This document shows, one piece after another, positions 1 through 9,800 of a stretch of DNA of 43,320 nucleotides. The first letter of the stretch is position 1. Each line of letters begins with the position of its first letter. The position numbers were made by a program, and so were the translations under genes. Source of the stretch: Nocardiopsis endophytica (GTDB taxonomy: Bacteria > Actinomycetota > Actinomycetes > Streptosporangiales > Streptosporangiaceae); the NCBI RefSeq assembly GCF_027706725.1, contig NZ_JAQFWQ010000059.1, positions 1 through 43,320 on the forward strand, read 5' to 3'. The notes under the pieces are model-generated. The model was given only the letters and a program-made list of their open reading frames with translations, did no database searches and had not been told where the DNA came from.

Positions 1-422
1 GGGGCCCCGCCCCGACGCCCGGGGGCCGTTGACGCACGGGACCTGCCCGGAGCGCCCGCCGGCGGCCGGATGTGACTTCGGCTACCCCAGGCTCTGGCCC
101 CCGATCCCGCACGAAGGACGCGCACGGCGGCCGCAGGAGCGGTGCCCCTTCGGCGCACGCTCCACGGGCACCGGCCAAGGGACGGAAGCGCGCAGTGAGC
201 GGCTCAGGGGAGTGACGGTGCGGCCGACCTGGCCGGACGGTGCCCGTCGGGCGGTGCGACGTCCGCCGACCGTGACCGCCCCCGCGGATCGGGCATCCAG
301 AGTGGTGAAAGGGCCGTGTCAAGGCTGATCGTGTGGCGGAACCACCACCTTCGCCGCCTCAGGGCGCCGCCAAGCCCGGAACGAGGACCCGAAGACCGGC
401 ACGGGGACGGCCCGATCCGGAC
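1..422. other. Non-coding or unresolved left end
   Basis: GC-rich stretch downstream of the minus-strand GNAT gene. The open frames crossing it have arginine/proline-rich translations with no recognisable motif, typical of chance frames in high-GC DNA. I saw no convincing ribosome binding site, RNA gene or strong hairpin. A gene truncated by the window edge cannot be excluded. Confidence 0.4.
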
Positions 423-1373
423 TCAGGCGGTCGCGGGCTTGGTGAGGGGTGCGTCCCGCGAGAAGGCCCGGAAACCGACTCCGTAGTACAGCTCGCGCGC
501 CGAGGAGTGGCCGTCGGCGCCCAGGCAGGCGACCGTCATGTGCTCGGCCCCCGCCGCGCGCGCCAGGTGCATCCCGTGCAGGAGCATCGCCCGCGCCAGC
601 CCCCTGCGCCGGTGGGCCGGATGCGTCCCGACCGGCTCGAACTCGGCGGTGGCATTGGCCTCGTCGAGCCACATGATCGTCGAGGCCGCCATCGTCCCGT
701 CCGGGGCCTCCACGAGAACGTGCAGGTCGCCCCGGTAGGCCGCGGTGCTCCGGACGCGCTCGTAGGCCTCGAGCGTGTACGCCGAGGGGGCCCACGCATC
801 GACGTGCGCCCGGACGGCCGCCTCGGGGCCGGCCTCGTCGGCGGTGAGGAACCGGTGGCCGTCCGGCAGGCGCGGCCGTTCGACGCCGCCTGTGAGGTCC
901 CGCTCGTTGAGCTGCGTCCAGGAGCCGGTGTCGCCCAGCGCGTCCGGGTCGGTCCCGTAGCCGTGCGCGGCCCACCGCTCCAGGGCGGAAACGTCGGCGG
1001 CGCCGGCCACCACCGAGCGCTCCAGGCCCGCCGCGGTCTCGTCGAACCATGCGATGACCTCGTCGACCAGTGCGGGGTGGTCGGGGTGGACCTGGTGGGC
1101 GAGCGAGGCGCCGGTGACGTCCCGCACCGACCCGTCGCTCAACCGGACCCGCCGCGGGAGGCGGGCCCAGCCCCAGGCCACCGGCTCACCGCCGGAGGTC
1201 CAGATCCGGTGCCGGTGGCTGGTGCCGCCCGGGTTCGGCGAAGCCTGGTTCCAGGCCAGCTCGCCGTACGACGCGTCACCGTTGACCAGATCGGGCCGGA
1301 GGGCGGTGACCTGCTGCGCGAGCCGCTGCATGAGAGCCAGGTCCGCGGGGGGAATCGGAGTGGAGGGCGTCAT
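423..1373 (-). CDS. GNAT family N-acetyltransferase, two-domain type
   Basis: A 316-aa protein. Residues about 170-316 form a GNAT fold that would transfer an acetyl group from acetyl-CoA to an amine. The central strand EFEPVGTHP (244-252) leads into the pyrophosphate-binding loop RRRGLARAML (255-264), and the domain closes with YYGVGF (296-301), the usual GNAT ending. Residues 1-160 look like a degenerate first GNAT half without an acetyl-CoA loop, as in other actinobacterial tandem-GNAT proteins of about 300 aa. The ATG at 1373 opens the longest sensible frame; no strong ribosome binding site is visible. The substrate cannot be deduced. The gene diverges from the next one, with about 100 bp between the starts. 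Confidence 0.85.
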   Translation of the reverse strand: MTPSTPIPPADLALMQRLAQQVTALRPDLVNGDASYGELAWNQASPNPGGTSHRHRIWTSGGEPVAWGWARLPRRVRLSDGSVRDVTGASLAHQVHPDHPALVDEVIAWFDETAAGLERSVVAGAADVSALERWAAHGYGTDPDALGDTGSWTQLNERDLTGGVERPRLPDGHRFLTADEAGPEAAVRAHVDAWAPSAYTLEAYERVRSTAAYRGDLHVLVEAPDGTMAASTIMWLDEANATAEFEPVGTHPAHRRRGLARAMLLHGMHLARAAGAEHMTVACLGADGHSSARELYYGVGFRAFSRDAPLTKPATA

Positions 1374-1474
1374 GCAGCCCCACCCTTACAGGCCGGTGCC
1401 CGGCCGTCGATCCGTTTTCCCGTCCCCGGACGGTCGGGCGCCCGCTGTCACAGGTGCCTGGCACTGTTCGGTCC

Positions 1475-2002
1475 ATGAGCGGTGATGATCGGGATGACCG
1501 GTTCGGCAGCGCATACGTGCTGGAGAAGACCTACACGGGCCAGGTGGACTGGAGCCTGTTCTTCGTCTACTCCCGGCGCGAGCACATTCGCGCGCTGCTC
1601 CAGGACATGTACATCGACAACCCGGATCCGGACCTGATCGAGGGCATGTGGGAAAGCCACGACAGCGGGGAGAGCGCCGACCTGTGGCTGATCGAGCACG
1701 GCCGCTGCACGGGCCGCGTCGACCTGCGGCCGTTCATCCTGACGGCGGATGAGGGGGACTCCGCCATCGACTGGACCGGATTCGACGCCGCGGTACCGGC
1801 CGCACTGAACGGGCCGCCGCTCAAGCACGGCGAGGAGCTCCGTCTGCAGGATGCGGCCGCGTACTTCCAGGACACGGCGAGGGTGCCGGCCGACTTCTAT
1901 CCGGACGAGCCCGTCAGGTACGGAATGCAGGTGTGGGTGGACGGGAACATGCTCGACCAGCCCTACGACCACTTCACCGACCCCGACCCGGAACCCGCCT
2001 GA
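1475..2002 (+). CDS. Acidic hypothetical protein
   Basis: A 175-aa protein when started at the ATG at 1475 (MSGDDRDDRF). A GTG at 1454 would add seven residues; neither start has a clear ribosome binding site. It is acidic, rich in Asp/Glu and aromatic residues, and lacks a signal peptide or membrane segment, so it is probably cytoplasmic. I do not recognise the family. Coding bias is normal for the genome (GC-rich third positions), so it is very likely a real gene. It lies just left of the IS3 element and the accessory island and may be the last core-genome gene before the insertion. Confidence 0.7.
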   Translation: MSGDDRDDRFGSAYVLEKTYTGQVDWSLFFVYSRREHIRALLQDMYIDNPDPDLIEGMWESHDSGESADLWLIEHGRCTGRVDLRPFILTADEGDSAIDWTGFDAAVPAALNGPPLKHGEELRLQDAAAYFQDTARVPADFYPDEPVRYGMQVWVDGNMLDQPYDHFTDPDPEPA

Positions 2003-2127
2003 ACAGAGCGAACGGACCGCCCCGAAGCACGGCCCGTCCGATTACAAGAGTCCGGTGCGATGAACATCCAGCTTGACGTTTAGGCTGCTTGCCTCCAGTG
2101 CGGCTTGTGGTGCCTGCTTGGGGCTAA

Positions 2128-2165
2128 TTGGAGGCGCGGAAGCAATGGCCTGCCCTCGATTGAGG
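2128..2165 (+). repeat. IS3 left terminal inverted repeat
   Basis: It begins TTGGAGGCGCGGAAGCAA and matches the reverse complement of 3431-3468 at roughly four of every five positions. The outermost eight bases are perfect. The terminal repeats are the binding sites of the transposase N-terminus. Confidence 0.88.
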
Positions 2166-2236
2166 TGTATTCCCTCTGGTAGAATGTTTCGTTCCGGGTG
2201 TGATGGAGGCTCTCAACCCTGGGAAGGATGAGAGAC

Positions 2237-2557
2237 ATGCCAGCACCGAGGAAGTACCCCGATGAGCTGCGCGAACGCGCCACGAGGATGGCCGTGGAAG
2301 CCCGCCGGGACCCGGCCACCCGGCCCGGAGCGCTCGCCCGTATCGGCAACCAGCTGGGCATCAACCACGAGACGCTGCGCAACTGGGTCACCCAGGCCGA
2401 GATCGACGGCGGCCACAGGCCCGGCACCACCACCGACCAGGCCCAGCGCCTGGCCGAGCTGGAGCGCGAGAACCGGGAGCTGCGCCGGGCCAACGCCATC
2501 CTGAAGTCCGCCTCGGCTTTCTTCGCGGCGGAGCTCGACCGCCCACAGAGCAGGTAG
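2237..2557 (+). CDS. IS3-family transposase OrfA
   Basis: A 106-aa HTH protein starting MPAPRKYPDELRERA. An ATG nine bases upstream (2228) is also in frame, but the GGAAGG stretch at 2222-2227 is better spaced for 2237. The N-terminus is an HTH that recognises the terminal repeats (NHETLRNWVTQAE). The C-terminus is a leucine-zipper-like helix (LAELERENRELRRANAIL) followed by the signature SASAFFAAELDRP. Its stop overlaps the orfB start as TAGTG, and orfB lies in the -1 frame. OrfB could therefore be made by re-initiation, by -1 frameshifting into an OrfAB fusion, or both. Confidence 0.93.
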   Translation: MPAPRKYPDELRERATRMAVEARRDPATRPGALARIGNQLGINHETLRNWVTQAEIDGGHRPGTTTDQAQRLAELERENRELRRANAILKSASAFFAAELDRPQSR

Positions 2558-3471
2558 TGGCCTTCATCGACGCCCACAAGCAGGAATTCGGGGTCGAGCC
2601 GATCTGCGAGGTGCTGCAGGTCGCCCCGTCCACCTACTACGCCGCCCGGGACCGGCCGCCCTCGGCCCGCCAGGTCGCAGACGCGGCCGTGACCGAGGAG
2701 ATCCGCAGGGTCCATGAGGACAACTACGGGGTCTACGGGGTGCGCAAGGTCCACGCCGAACTGAACCGGCAGGGCCGGGCGGTGGCGCGCTGCACCGTGC
2801 ACCGGCTGATGAGGGCGGCCGGGCTGCGCGGGGCCGCCCGCGCCGGGACCCCGCGCACCACCCGGTGCGCACCGGGCCCGGATATGCGGCCGGACCTGGT
2901 CGGACGCGCCTTCGAGGCCTCAGCGCCCGACCGGCTCTGGGTCGCCGACATCACCTACATCCGCACCTCTTCGGGGTGGTGCTATGCGGCCTTCGTCATC
3001 GACGTGTTCTCCCGCCGGGTGGTGGGATGGCAGGTGAGCCGGTCGCTGCACACCGAGCTGGCGCTGGACGCGCTGGAGATGGCGGTATGGAACCGCGAGC
3101 ACGTGGGGCACCGCCTGGACGGGCTGGTCCACCACTCCGACCGCGGGGCGCAGTACCTGGCAGTGCGCTACACCCGCCGCCTGGCCGAGGCGGGGGCCGT
3201 GTGCTCGGTCGGCTCGAGGGGCGACTCCTACGACAACGCTCTGGCCGAGGCGTTCCACTCGCTGTTCAAGGCCGAGCTGGTGCGCAACAAGGGACCCTGG
3301 GCGGGCCTGGAGGAGCTGGAGGTCGCGGTGGCCGAGTACGTGGACTGGTTCAACCACCGCCGGCTGCACGGAGAGATCGGGCTGGTCCCGCCGGCCGAGT
3401 TCGAAGCAGACTTCTACCAGCGGCAAGAGGCCTCACCCGAGGGCGGGGCGTTGCTTCCGAGCCTCCAATAA
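2557..3471 (+). CDS. IS3-family transposase OrfB (DDE integrase core)
   Basis: A 304-aa catalytic subunit starting at the GTG that shares its first base with the orfA stop. An HTH_21-like region (EEIRRVHEDNYGVYGVRKVHAEL, 48-69) precedes an rve integrase core with Asp131 (WVADITYI), Asp195 (HHSDRGAQY) and Glu231 (NALAEAFHS). Thirty-five residues separate the last two, the DD(35)E spacing of IS3. The tail YVDWFNHRRLHGEIGLVPPAEF is family-typical. The frame is intact. Unusually, the stop codon TAA (3469-3471) lies outside the element, in the duplicated target sequence. A shorter diverged copy of this gene follows on the opposite strand. Confidence 0.95.
   Translation: MAFIDAHKQEFGVEPICEVLQVAPSTYYAARDRPPSARQVADAAVTEEIRRVHEDNYGVYGVRKVHAELNRQGRAVARCTVHRLMRAAGLRGAARAGTPRTTRCAPGPDMRPDLVGRAFEASAPDRLWVADITYIRTSSGWCYAAFVIDVFSRRVVGWQVSRSLHTELALDALEMAVWNREHVGHRLDGLVHHSDRGAQYLAVRYTRRLAEAGAVCSVGSRGDSYDNALAEAFHSLFKAELVRNKGPWAGLEELEVAVAEYVDWFNHRRLHGEIGLVPPAEFEADFYQRQEASPEGGALLPSLQ
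3431..3468 (-). repeat. IS3 right terminal inverted repeat
   Basis: Reverse-complement partner of 2128-2165. It lies entirely inside the 3' coding end of orfB, so the last dozen or so residues of the transposase are encoded by the terminal repeat itself. Confidence 0.88.
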
Positions 3472-4020
3472 ACCCGAAACGGAACAGAAGCCTGTTTTAA
3501 ACTCGGTCGGCGGGACCAGGCCGAGTTCTCCGCGCGGGCGGTGGGGTTGACCAGTCCATGTAGTCGGTCACCGTGACTTCCAGATCCTCGATGCCACGCC
3601 AGGTAGCATCTGGCGAAGGTGCGGATGGAGGGGCCCTCTCGCCCGAGGGTGGGCAAGGAGGACATGTCGGCGTCCCGGAGCCGGGCGGGCCTGTCGGCGC
3701 TGAAAGGAGTGAGTGATAAGGCCCGACGGCCTGTCTGGCTCCCGTGCGGCCCCGCCGGATGAGCTGGGCGCGGACGTTGCTCACTCCGTCGACCTGTAGT
3801 TCTCATCGTGTATCCGGGCGATCTCGCGGGTGGCGGCCATTTCCGTGGCCGAACGCGCCGCAGGCGGCCGGTTCTCGGCCGCGTACTTGGGTGGAGGGGG
3901 AGATGCGGCACCCAGCAGACCAGCTCCACCACGTGCTTCTGCTTGTGGGCGTCGATGAAAGCGACTATCCGGTCTGTGGACGATCGAACTCCACCGCGAA
4001 AAAGCCGACTCGGACCCAAG
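3472..4020 (-). pseudogene. Decayed remnant of an older IS3-family element
   Basis: Minus-strand pieces in several frames match the neighbouring IS3 element. From 5' to 3' they are the end of orfA with the orfA/orfB junction (about 4020-3960, followed by VAFIDAHKQ), an HTH piece (TREIARIHDENY, about 3840-3800), a VRAQLIRRGR piece near 3770, and the C-terminal piece GIEDLEVTVTDYMDW...GLVPP-like up to about 3472. The section that would encode the DDE catalytic core is missing, and frameshifts separate the rest, so it cannot encode a transposase. It fills the gap between the intact IS3 element and the stop of the pPIWI-RE gene, marking repeated insertion at the island edge. Confidence 0.8.
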
Positions 4021-4079
4021 GAACGTATTCGCTCTATCAGCATCGTTCGCCGGGGATTCCCCATGCTGGCGGCACTTGC

Positions 4080-6827
4080 TCATGGAGTGGACGGCGGTTT
4101 CCTGCCCTCCTTCGTTCTGGCGACCGGAAGCACGTACTGACCGGCGAGACGTGCCAGGTGCAGTGGGAGGGGGCGGGCGAGAGGCGGGTAGTCGTCGTGG
4201 TAGCGCAGCTGGTGCGCAAGCGTTGCCCACTCCGCCGGTCGGTCGGGCACGTCCCCTTCACGCCCCGAGTCCACCAGCGCCTTCTCCGACAGGCAGCAGA
4301 GCACGGTGATCTCCAACTGTCCAGGGTTCCAGGCCGTCTTTCCTGGAGCTGTCCGCCCCTGTGCCGTGGGAGCCAGCTTCATGAGCCCCTTCGGAAGTTT
4401 CGCCACCGTATGCGGCTTCGAGGCCGTGCTCGCGAAGACACGGCTCTCCACCTCCGGGGTTCCCCACACCCCCTCAGCGAAGCCGACCTTGCCCTTGGTG
4501 TCATGGGCGTACCATTCCGGCACTTCTCCTCGCGCATTGGAGTCCCGTACGAGTACCACCCGCAGGTCGTCGCCGTAGAGCGTGTGACGCTGGGCGGATT
4601 CGGTGCCGAAGCCAAGCATGTCGCGCTCCAGTTCACCATTGCGCAGGGCGGGCCAGCACTGGCGCAGGTTGCCCGCGTCCGCAAGCAGGAGTGTCGGGCG
4701 GTCACGGAGCTGGAAGAGGAGTGCACGGATCTGCCGCTCCGTATCCCGCTGCCAGTGGTGCTCCATGCCCGAGCGTGGAGTAGTCCGAGGCCCGTGCCGA
4801 TCAGCCGCAGCATCGTCGGAGCATCCCGCAGCAGACTTCTCCGCTGGTTCTTCTGCCTGGGAGAGCAGCAACAGCAGTTTCGGGTACGACACCCACTCGG
4901 TGCGCTCGGCGTCCCACCCCTCGATGTCGCCCGGCCCGTCTCCGGGGCGGATCCGCACTGCGACCAGCTGACGGACGGCGCGCCGCATGGGCCCTTTCCT
5001 GGTGCGCTGGATAAGCCAGAGTGCCACGTATTGAAGGTCACCGGGAATTCCGGCTCCTACCCGGTGGGCAGGCGGGGCGATCGCTCCGAGCTGCCGGAAG
5101 GCGTCTAACCAGGTCCACTTGGCCCGATGCTCCAGGCCGCCTTCGTCACCGTCGGGCAGGTTCATGAACTGGCTCAGCCGCCCCTGCCGCGCCCAGGCGA
5201 TGCGCAGCGCGTGCTTGGGGTCGGAGTCCGGCACGGCGGCGAAGCGGTCCTTGTCGGCGATCTCCGTGATCACGAGTCCGGTCTCCTCGGAGCACATGCC
5301 CTTTCGGTCAGCTACGAGTCGGCAGCGTTCCTCAACGGCTTCGGCCAACCGGTCGGCCTTGGGACGCTTGCGATCCCGGGAAATCGGCATGGCGTCGGCC
5401 AGGGGCCCCGCTGCCTGGAGTCGCACGCGGATGCCGATCCCCTCGCACCGCCACTCCCAGGTATCGCCGTCGGCCGCCCCCACTCTCTCTCCCGGAGGGA
5501 GCCCGATGAGTTTCGGTAGTTCCGTCAGCAATGCAGCACGGGTTTCGGGGGATTGCCAGTAGACGTCGACCTCCAGGAGACGGCCGTTCAGCGCGCGCGC
5601 CAGCGCCGCACGCCGTTGCAAGACCAGTTGGGTGTCCCTGACCTCCCGGTCACGACCGGCAGGCAGCAGCGAAGGGGTATTCCTCCGGGTCACCCTGGTG
5701 AGGTCGGGGACTCGCGTCAGCATGGGGCGCAAGCCTTCCTCGACCCAGGCGTCCAGCGCCGCTCGTTCCTGTGGCATCAGCCCGGGGCCGACCTCGTGCG
5801 GGCCGATCGACGGATGGTAGACGATGCCGGCGGCCACATCCCCGGACCCGTTGATCCAGTGTTCTGGACGGGCGAAGAGTTCCGCGGGCTGCGGGTAATT
5901 GCCGACGACGTCAAGTTCGGGCATAAGCGGGGCGGGGCTGTGGCGGCGCCAAGCAAGCTCCTTCAACCGCCGGTCATAGCCGAGAGTGTTCGCCATCAGA
6001 CGGTGGCCCCGGTCCGGGCCTCCCGGCCACGGCAGCGGAACATCGAGCAGGACGGTCGCGCCGCCGAGCTGGTAGGGGGGTACGTCCAGTCGGGTGGCCC
6101 ACCGACGTACCTGGGTGGACACATGGACGCGGAACCGTGGGGCGAAGGGCACGGTGTGGACGGTGATGTTGAGGCAGGCCGAGTAATACCACGTCTGCCC
6201 GCGACGCTCGTACCTCTGAGGCGGCCATGAGACGAGTCGTGCAGCATTCCCCGAGCTCTCGACGCGGAAGTGGAGCACCATGCTCCCGGTGTGGAAGGTC
6301 CGAGCGGCCAGCCGGAAGGCGACCCACTCGGGCAGCAGGCTGTAGAGCCGTGCGGCGGGTTCGGCGGTACCGCCCGCTGATGTCACGGTCTCGGTGAGGT
6401 CGATCGATTCTGCCTCCCACTGTGGCAGCTGAACGGCCTCGGCAGGATCGCCTGAGCGGATCCTCGTCTCCAGGTCGGCGCCTTCAGTGTCGTCCTCGTC
6501 TGGGGACAGGCCCGCAGACCAGGTACCGATCACCGGGCCCAATACCTCCCGCGGGACGGCTTCCCGCGCGTAGAGCCATGGCAGGCGGCCGTCTGTTCCG
6601 GCATTACGGCCGGTCGCCAAGACACCGGGAGCCATCGCCTGAAGCAGGGAGTTGAGCCTGCGTACAGGAAGCCGGTCCGGGCGGACGGCTCCTGTGTGGG
6701 CCTCGGCCTGCATCTTGGTGAGCTCGGTGTGCAGTTTCTCGCCGAGCCGCAGCACTTTCATCTCCTCCCGCCATGGTCCATGGAGAGGATCGGGTTCGTA
6801 GGCTGTGACGCGAATGGTGTGGTACAC
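4080..6827 (-). CDS. pPIWI-RE family protein (prokaryotic PIWI with RNase H fold)
   Basis: A 915-aa protein built like the pPIWI-RE family of Argonaute relatives: an N-terminal X-type module (about 1-330), a central MID-like part, and a C-terminal RNase H-fold PIWI domain (about 690-905). Family-like signatures are LRIAWARQGRLSQF (Arg547 and Arg550 are candidates for the conserved R), LLLADAGNLRQCW (Asp717, where the first RNase H acid should be), LRVVLVRDSN (Asp762), NPGQLEI (Glu839, candidate conserved E) and the ending HQLRYHDDY...RPLPLHLARLAGQYVLP. Members are predicted to bind guide/target nucleic acids in defence against plasmids and phages, working with a helicase and a nuclease encoded nearby. 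Here it is the last gene of the operon, 31 bp after the helicase stop. Which catalytic acids are functional needs an alignment. Confidence 0.85.
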   Translation of the reverse strand: MYHTIRVTAYEPDPLHGPWREEMKVLRLGEKLHTELTKMQAEAHTGAVRPDRLPVRRLNSLLQAMAPGVLATGRNAGTDGRLPWLYAREAVPREVLGPVIGTWSAGLSPDEDDTEGADLETRIRSGDPAEAVQLPQWEAESIDLTETVTSAGGTAEPAARLYSLLPEWVAFRLAARTFHTGSMVLHFRVESSGNAARLVSWPPQRYERRGQTWYYSACLNITVHTVPFAPRFRVHVSTQVRRWATRLDVPPYQLGGATVLLDVPLPWPGGPDRGHRLMANTLGYDRRLKELAWRRHSPAPLMPELDVVGNYPQPAELFARPEHWINGSGDVAAGIVYHPSIGPHEVGPGLMPQERAALDAWVEEGLRPMLTRVPDLTRVTRRNTPSLLPAGRDREVRDTQLVLQRRAALARALNGRLLEVDVYWQSPETRAALLTELPKLIGLPPGERVGAADGDTWEWRCEGIGIRVRLQAAGPLADAMPISRDRKRPKADRLAEAVEERCRLVADRKGMCSEETGLVITEIADKDRFAAVPDSDPKHALRIAWARQGRLSQFMNLPDGDEGGLEHRAKWTWLDAFRQLGAIAPPAHRVGAGIPGDLQYVALWLIQRTRKGPMRRAVRQLVAVRIRPGDGPGDIEGWDAERTEWVSYPKLLLLLSQAEEPAEKSAAGCSDDAAADRHGPRTTPRSGMEHHWQRDTERQIRALLFQLRDRPTLLLADAGNLRQCWPALRNGELERDMLGFGTESAQRHTLYGDDLRVVLVRDSNARGEVPEWYAHDTKGKVGFAEGVWGTPEVESRVFASTASKPHTVAKLPKGLMKLAPTAQGRTAPGKTAWNPGQLEITVLCCLSEKALVDSGREGDVPDRPAEWATLAHQLRYHDDYPPLARPLPLHLARLAGQYVLPVARTKEGRKPPSTP

Positions 6828-6858
6828 GGCATTGCCTCCTGGAACTCGGAGTTCGCGC

Positions 6859-9800
6859 TTATGAGTGGTCCGGAGCGGGGGCAGAGGAGAGCAAGCGGGT
6901 GATCATGCGCCAGAACGGTTCGTACAGGGCGCGGACGATGAACTGCTCCTCCGTGCTTTTCGTGTCACCGTCGAAGTAGGGGGCCAGCACGTCGAGCACG
7001 CTGTGCAGCAGGCTGGATGCGGGGGTGTCGGTCCGTGGCGGTACAGCCCCGCGGTTCGGAGCGAAGGCGGCATCGACGAAGACCACCCGGGCCGGTACGC
7101 CGCCACGCACCAGCCGCCCGATCACCTGCCACATCAGGACCAGCGTGTCCCAAGTGACCTGCTCCCGCGCCTCGTCGCCGAGGCGACTCCACGCCATCGA
7201 ACGGGCGAGCACCTGGTACCAGCGTGAACGGGCGAGGCGGTGGACCTCTTGGGCACCTTCCTCGAGAGTCGCCTGCCCCTGTACCCAGGTGTCGAAGTCA
7301 CCGCCGGTGACGGCACGGACGATCCAGTCGTTGACGCTGTGGACGGCAAGAGTCAGGTCTTCGGGGTGCGGATTCGGCCGTGCTAGAAAGTAGACCGTGC
7401 CGATGGCCGCCTCGTCGTCGTTGTTGAGGATGTTGTGGCCCCGCTCGACGGCCAGCAGAGGCGCCACGAGGATGTCCGCCTCGAGGTCCTTGAGGTGCTC
7501 CACGTCGCCTCGGCGAAGTGACCGGGCGCGGTAGGCGGACGGTGCTTCGTCCTCCGGTGCGATCTCCTCATCGTCCGAGACCAGGCACAGCACCTTGTCG
7601 CGCCAACGGGAGTTGAGGTTGTGCAGGGTGTCGGCCACGATGCGCGCTTCGGAGTAACTGCCGACCAGCAGAAGGATCTGATCGCGGTTCCCCGCAGGAA
7701 GGGAGAGTAGCTCGCGCTCCAGCGGGCCCCCTTCGAGAGCGTCGTATCCACCTTGTCCTAGGTGGATGGCAATGCGACGTAGTTTTTCGGGGCGGTCGTC
7801 CGGGCGCGAGCCTGACAGACGCATCTTCTCATCGCCGTCGTTGATGAACTCGAAGCGCATAAGGCTCTCGTCTGCGATGCGTTTGGTCACTTCGGCCGGC
7901 GGCTCGATGATCACACCGACCGGAACGCAGACGTGGTAGCGGGTCGACGCGCCCGCCCAACTGCTGCCGGACATGAGCAATAGGTGGGAGCCAGGCCTGT
8001 CGTCCACGGAGGCGAGGTGGGGGATGGCGCGCAGCAGCTCACGTCCGACGCCGCTGCAGCGGAAGAAGGTCAGCTCGCCGCTGCAGACTCCGCCCTCGTC
8101 TTCGCCCGGGACCCGGAACTGGAAGCCGAGCACATTGCCCATCGGAGCCTCCGGCACCATCGGACCGTAGTCGAGCGGCCGACGGTACATCTCGTTGTAG
8201 CCCAGACTGAGGGCAGCCTCGACACGGGGCCACATGGCGTTGATCATGGCGAGCCGGGGCTCGAGGGCACTTAGGAGCAGCGTGAACTCGAAGCGCTCGG
8301 CGAGCTTCTGCCTCCACTCCTCAGGGCTCTCAGGCGGCGGCTTGGGCTTCCGGCGTCGACCGCGCTTCTTCTGCCGTTCCTCCTCGCGCTCCCACTCGTC
8401 GTACTGTTCCTCGTACTTCTGCTTCCGCTCGGCCATGTACTGCGCATCGATATGGAAGACCTCGTCCATGACCTCGGTCAGGTGGCGCTGGGTGTTTTCC
8501 GGGTTGCCGGTGTGGAGAAGTTCGTTGAGGACGGCAGTCAGTCGACTGAAGTCCTCCTCAGATCTGCGGCTGCGGTCGCCGAAAGGGTTGTCACGGAAGG
8601 CGTCGAGGAGCTTTCCGAGGGCTTCCCGGGGGGCGTGGTTCCGGTGTTCCGGCCCACTGCCGTCGGGAAGGTCGTAGCGTTCGTCAAGCAAGCCGAGTTG
8701 GAGCGTCCATGCGCTGAAGTAGCCCGTCCGCACCCAGCTGCGTAGCTCGGGCCCGGCGACAAGCATCGCGTACAGCCGGTCGGTGGCCGATCCAGCGGTG
8801 TTGAGTGCGGCGGCGAAGGTCTCCACGTCCCGCTCGGAGAGCTGGGTGCGTCCGCTCGCCGCGAGCTCTCGGATCTTGTGGCGGCTGAGCTGGTCGATGA
8901 GCCCCTTGTCCTCGTTGCTGGCGAGGACGACGGCGGGGGCGAAGGTCCGGTCGAGCTGCATCTGCACGCGGTCGGCCTCATCTATGATCACAAGGTCGCT
9001 GCGGCGGCAAGCGAGTTCGAGGTAGCGGATACGCTCGCCGTTCTGAGGGCGGGGCGGCGAGGTGTCGATCAGGCTGGCAGGTGTGGCCACCCAGATCAGG
9101 GCGCCGACCAGGGCACGAGCTCCGTGGTGCCGGGGGCAGGCGGACCAGTACGGGCAGCTCGTCACACGCTTCTGCCATTCGGAGGCATGTCCGTCGCCCC
9201 TGCGGCGCTGCGGGTCCGACGGTGGCCGGAGCCGTGAGCAGGGGGCCTCGCCGAAGGCGAGCGGCCCAGTGGACGAAGTGGCGCCCTGCCTCTTGGTGTT
9301 GAGGACGCAGGAAGTCCCGAGGTAGGCGAAGTCGGGGTCGTCGTGGGCGAGCAGACGGTGCTCGCCCCGGCCCGCCAGCCGGCGGTGCAGTCGCTGGGCG
9401 TGCCGCTCCCGGCCGGAGGAGCCGAGTACGGGCGCGGCGACGTCGTCGATATAGCGGTTGTAGAGCCGTACGAGCTTCAGTACCTCTGCGACGTCTGTGA
9501 CCACGATGGTGGTGCGTTGGCCGAGCTTCGCGAGATGGACGGCGATGATGTCGCGCAGTGTGCTCTTGCCCACGCCGACGATGCCGAGCAGGTGCTGGAT
9601 CCCGTCCACTGTGAACGTGAAGTCGTCGTTCTTGCCAGCTTTGTGGAACCCACCGTTCTCCTTGGTGGAGAGGTCGAAGGCCCGCAGCCGATCAAGCCAG
9701 TTCTTCAGGTCTTCCTTGCCGACGCGTGCGTCCGTAGCGTCCATCTCCGACGCGGTGCGCTCGAGTTCCTTCCTGGTGAAAACGAGGGGCTCTCCGCCAC

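Larger units (their letters stand above)
2128..3468 (+). mobile_element. Complete IS3-family insertion sequence (1341 bp)
   Basis: The element carries orfA and orfB between 38-bp imperfect terminal inverted repeats (2128-2165 and 3431-3468, outer ends TTGGAGGC/GCCTCCAA). The trinucleotide TAA flanks it directly on both sides (2125-2127 and 3469-3471), matching the 3-bp target duplications made by IS3 elements. Both reading frames are intact and orfB has a full DDE triad, so the copy looks recent and possibly active. It sits against the 3' end of an older, decayed, inverted relative (3472-4020). I cannot assign an ISfinder name from memory; OrfA/OrfB resemble the IS3/IS51 groups. Confidence 0.93.

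Noticed and set aside
333-1478. 381-codon plus-strand frame opposite the acetyltransferase
   Set aside because: No motif and no ribosome binding site; the minus strand has a recognisable GNAT domain.
2080-2802. 240-codon minus-strand frame crossing the IS3 left end
   Set aside because: It is antisense to orfA/orfB and spans the terminal repeat; no motif supports it.
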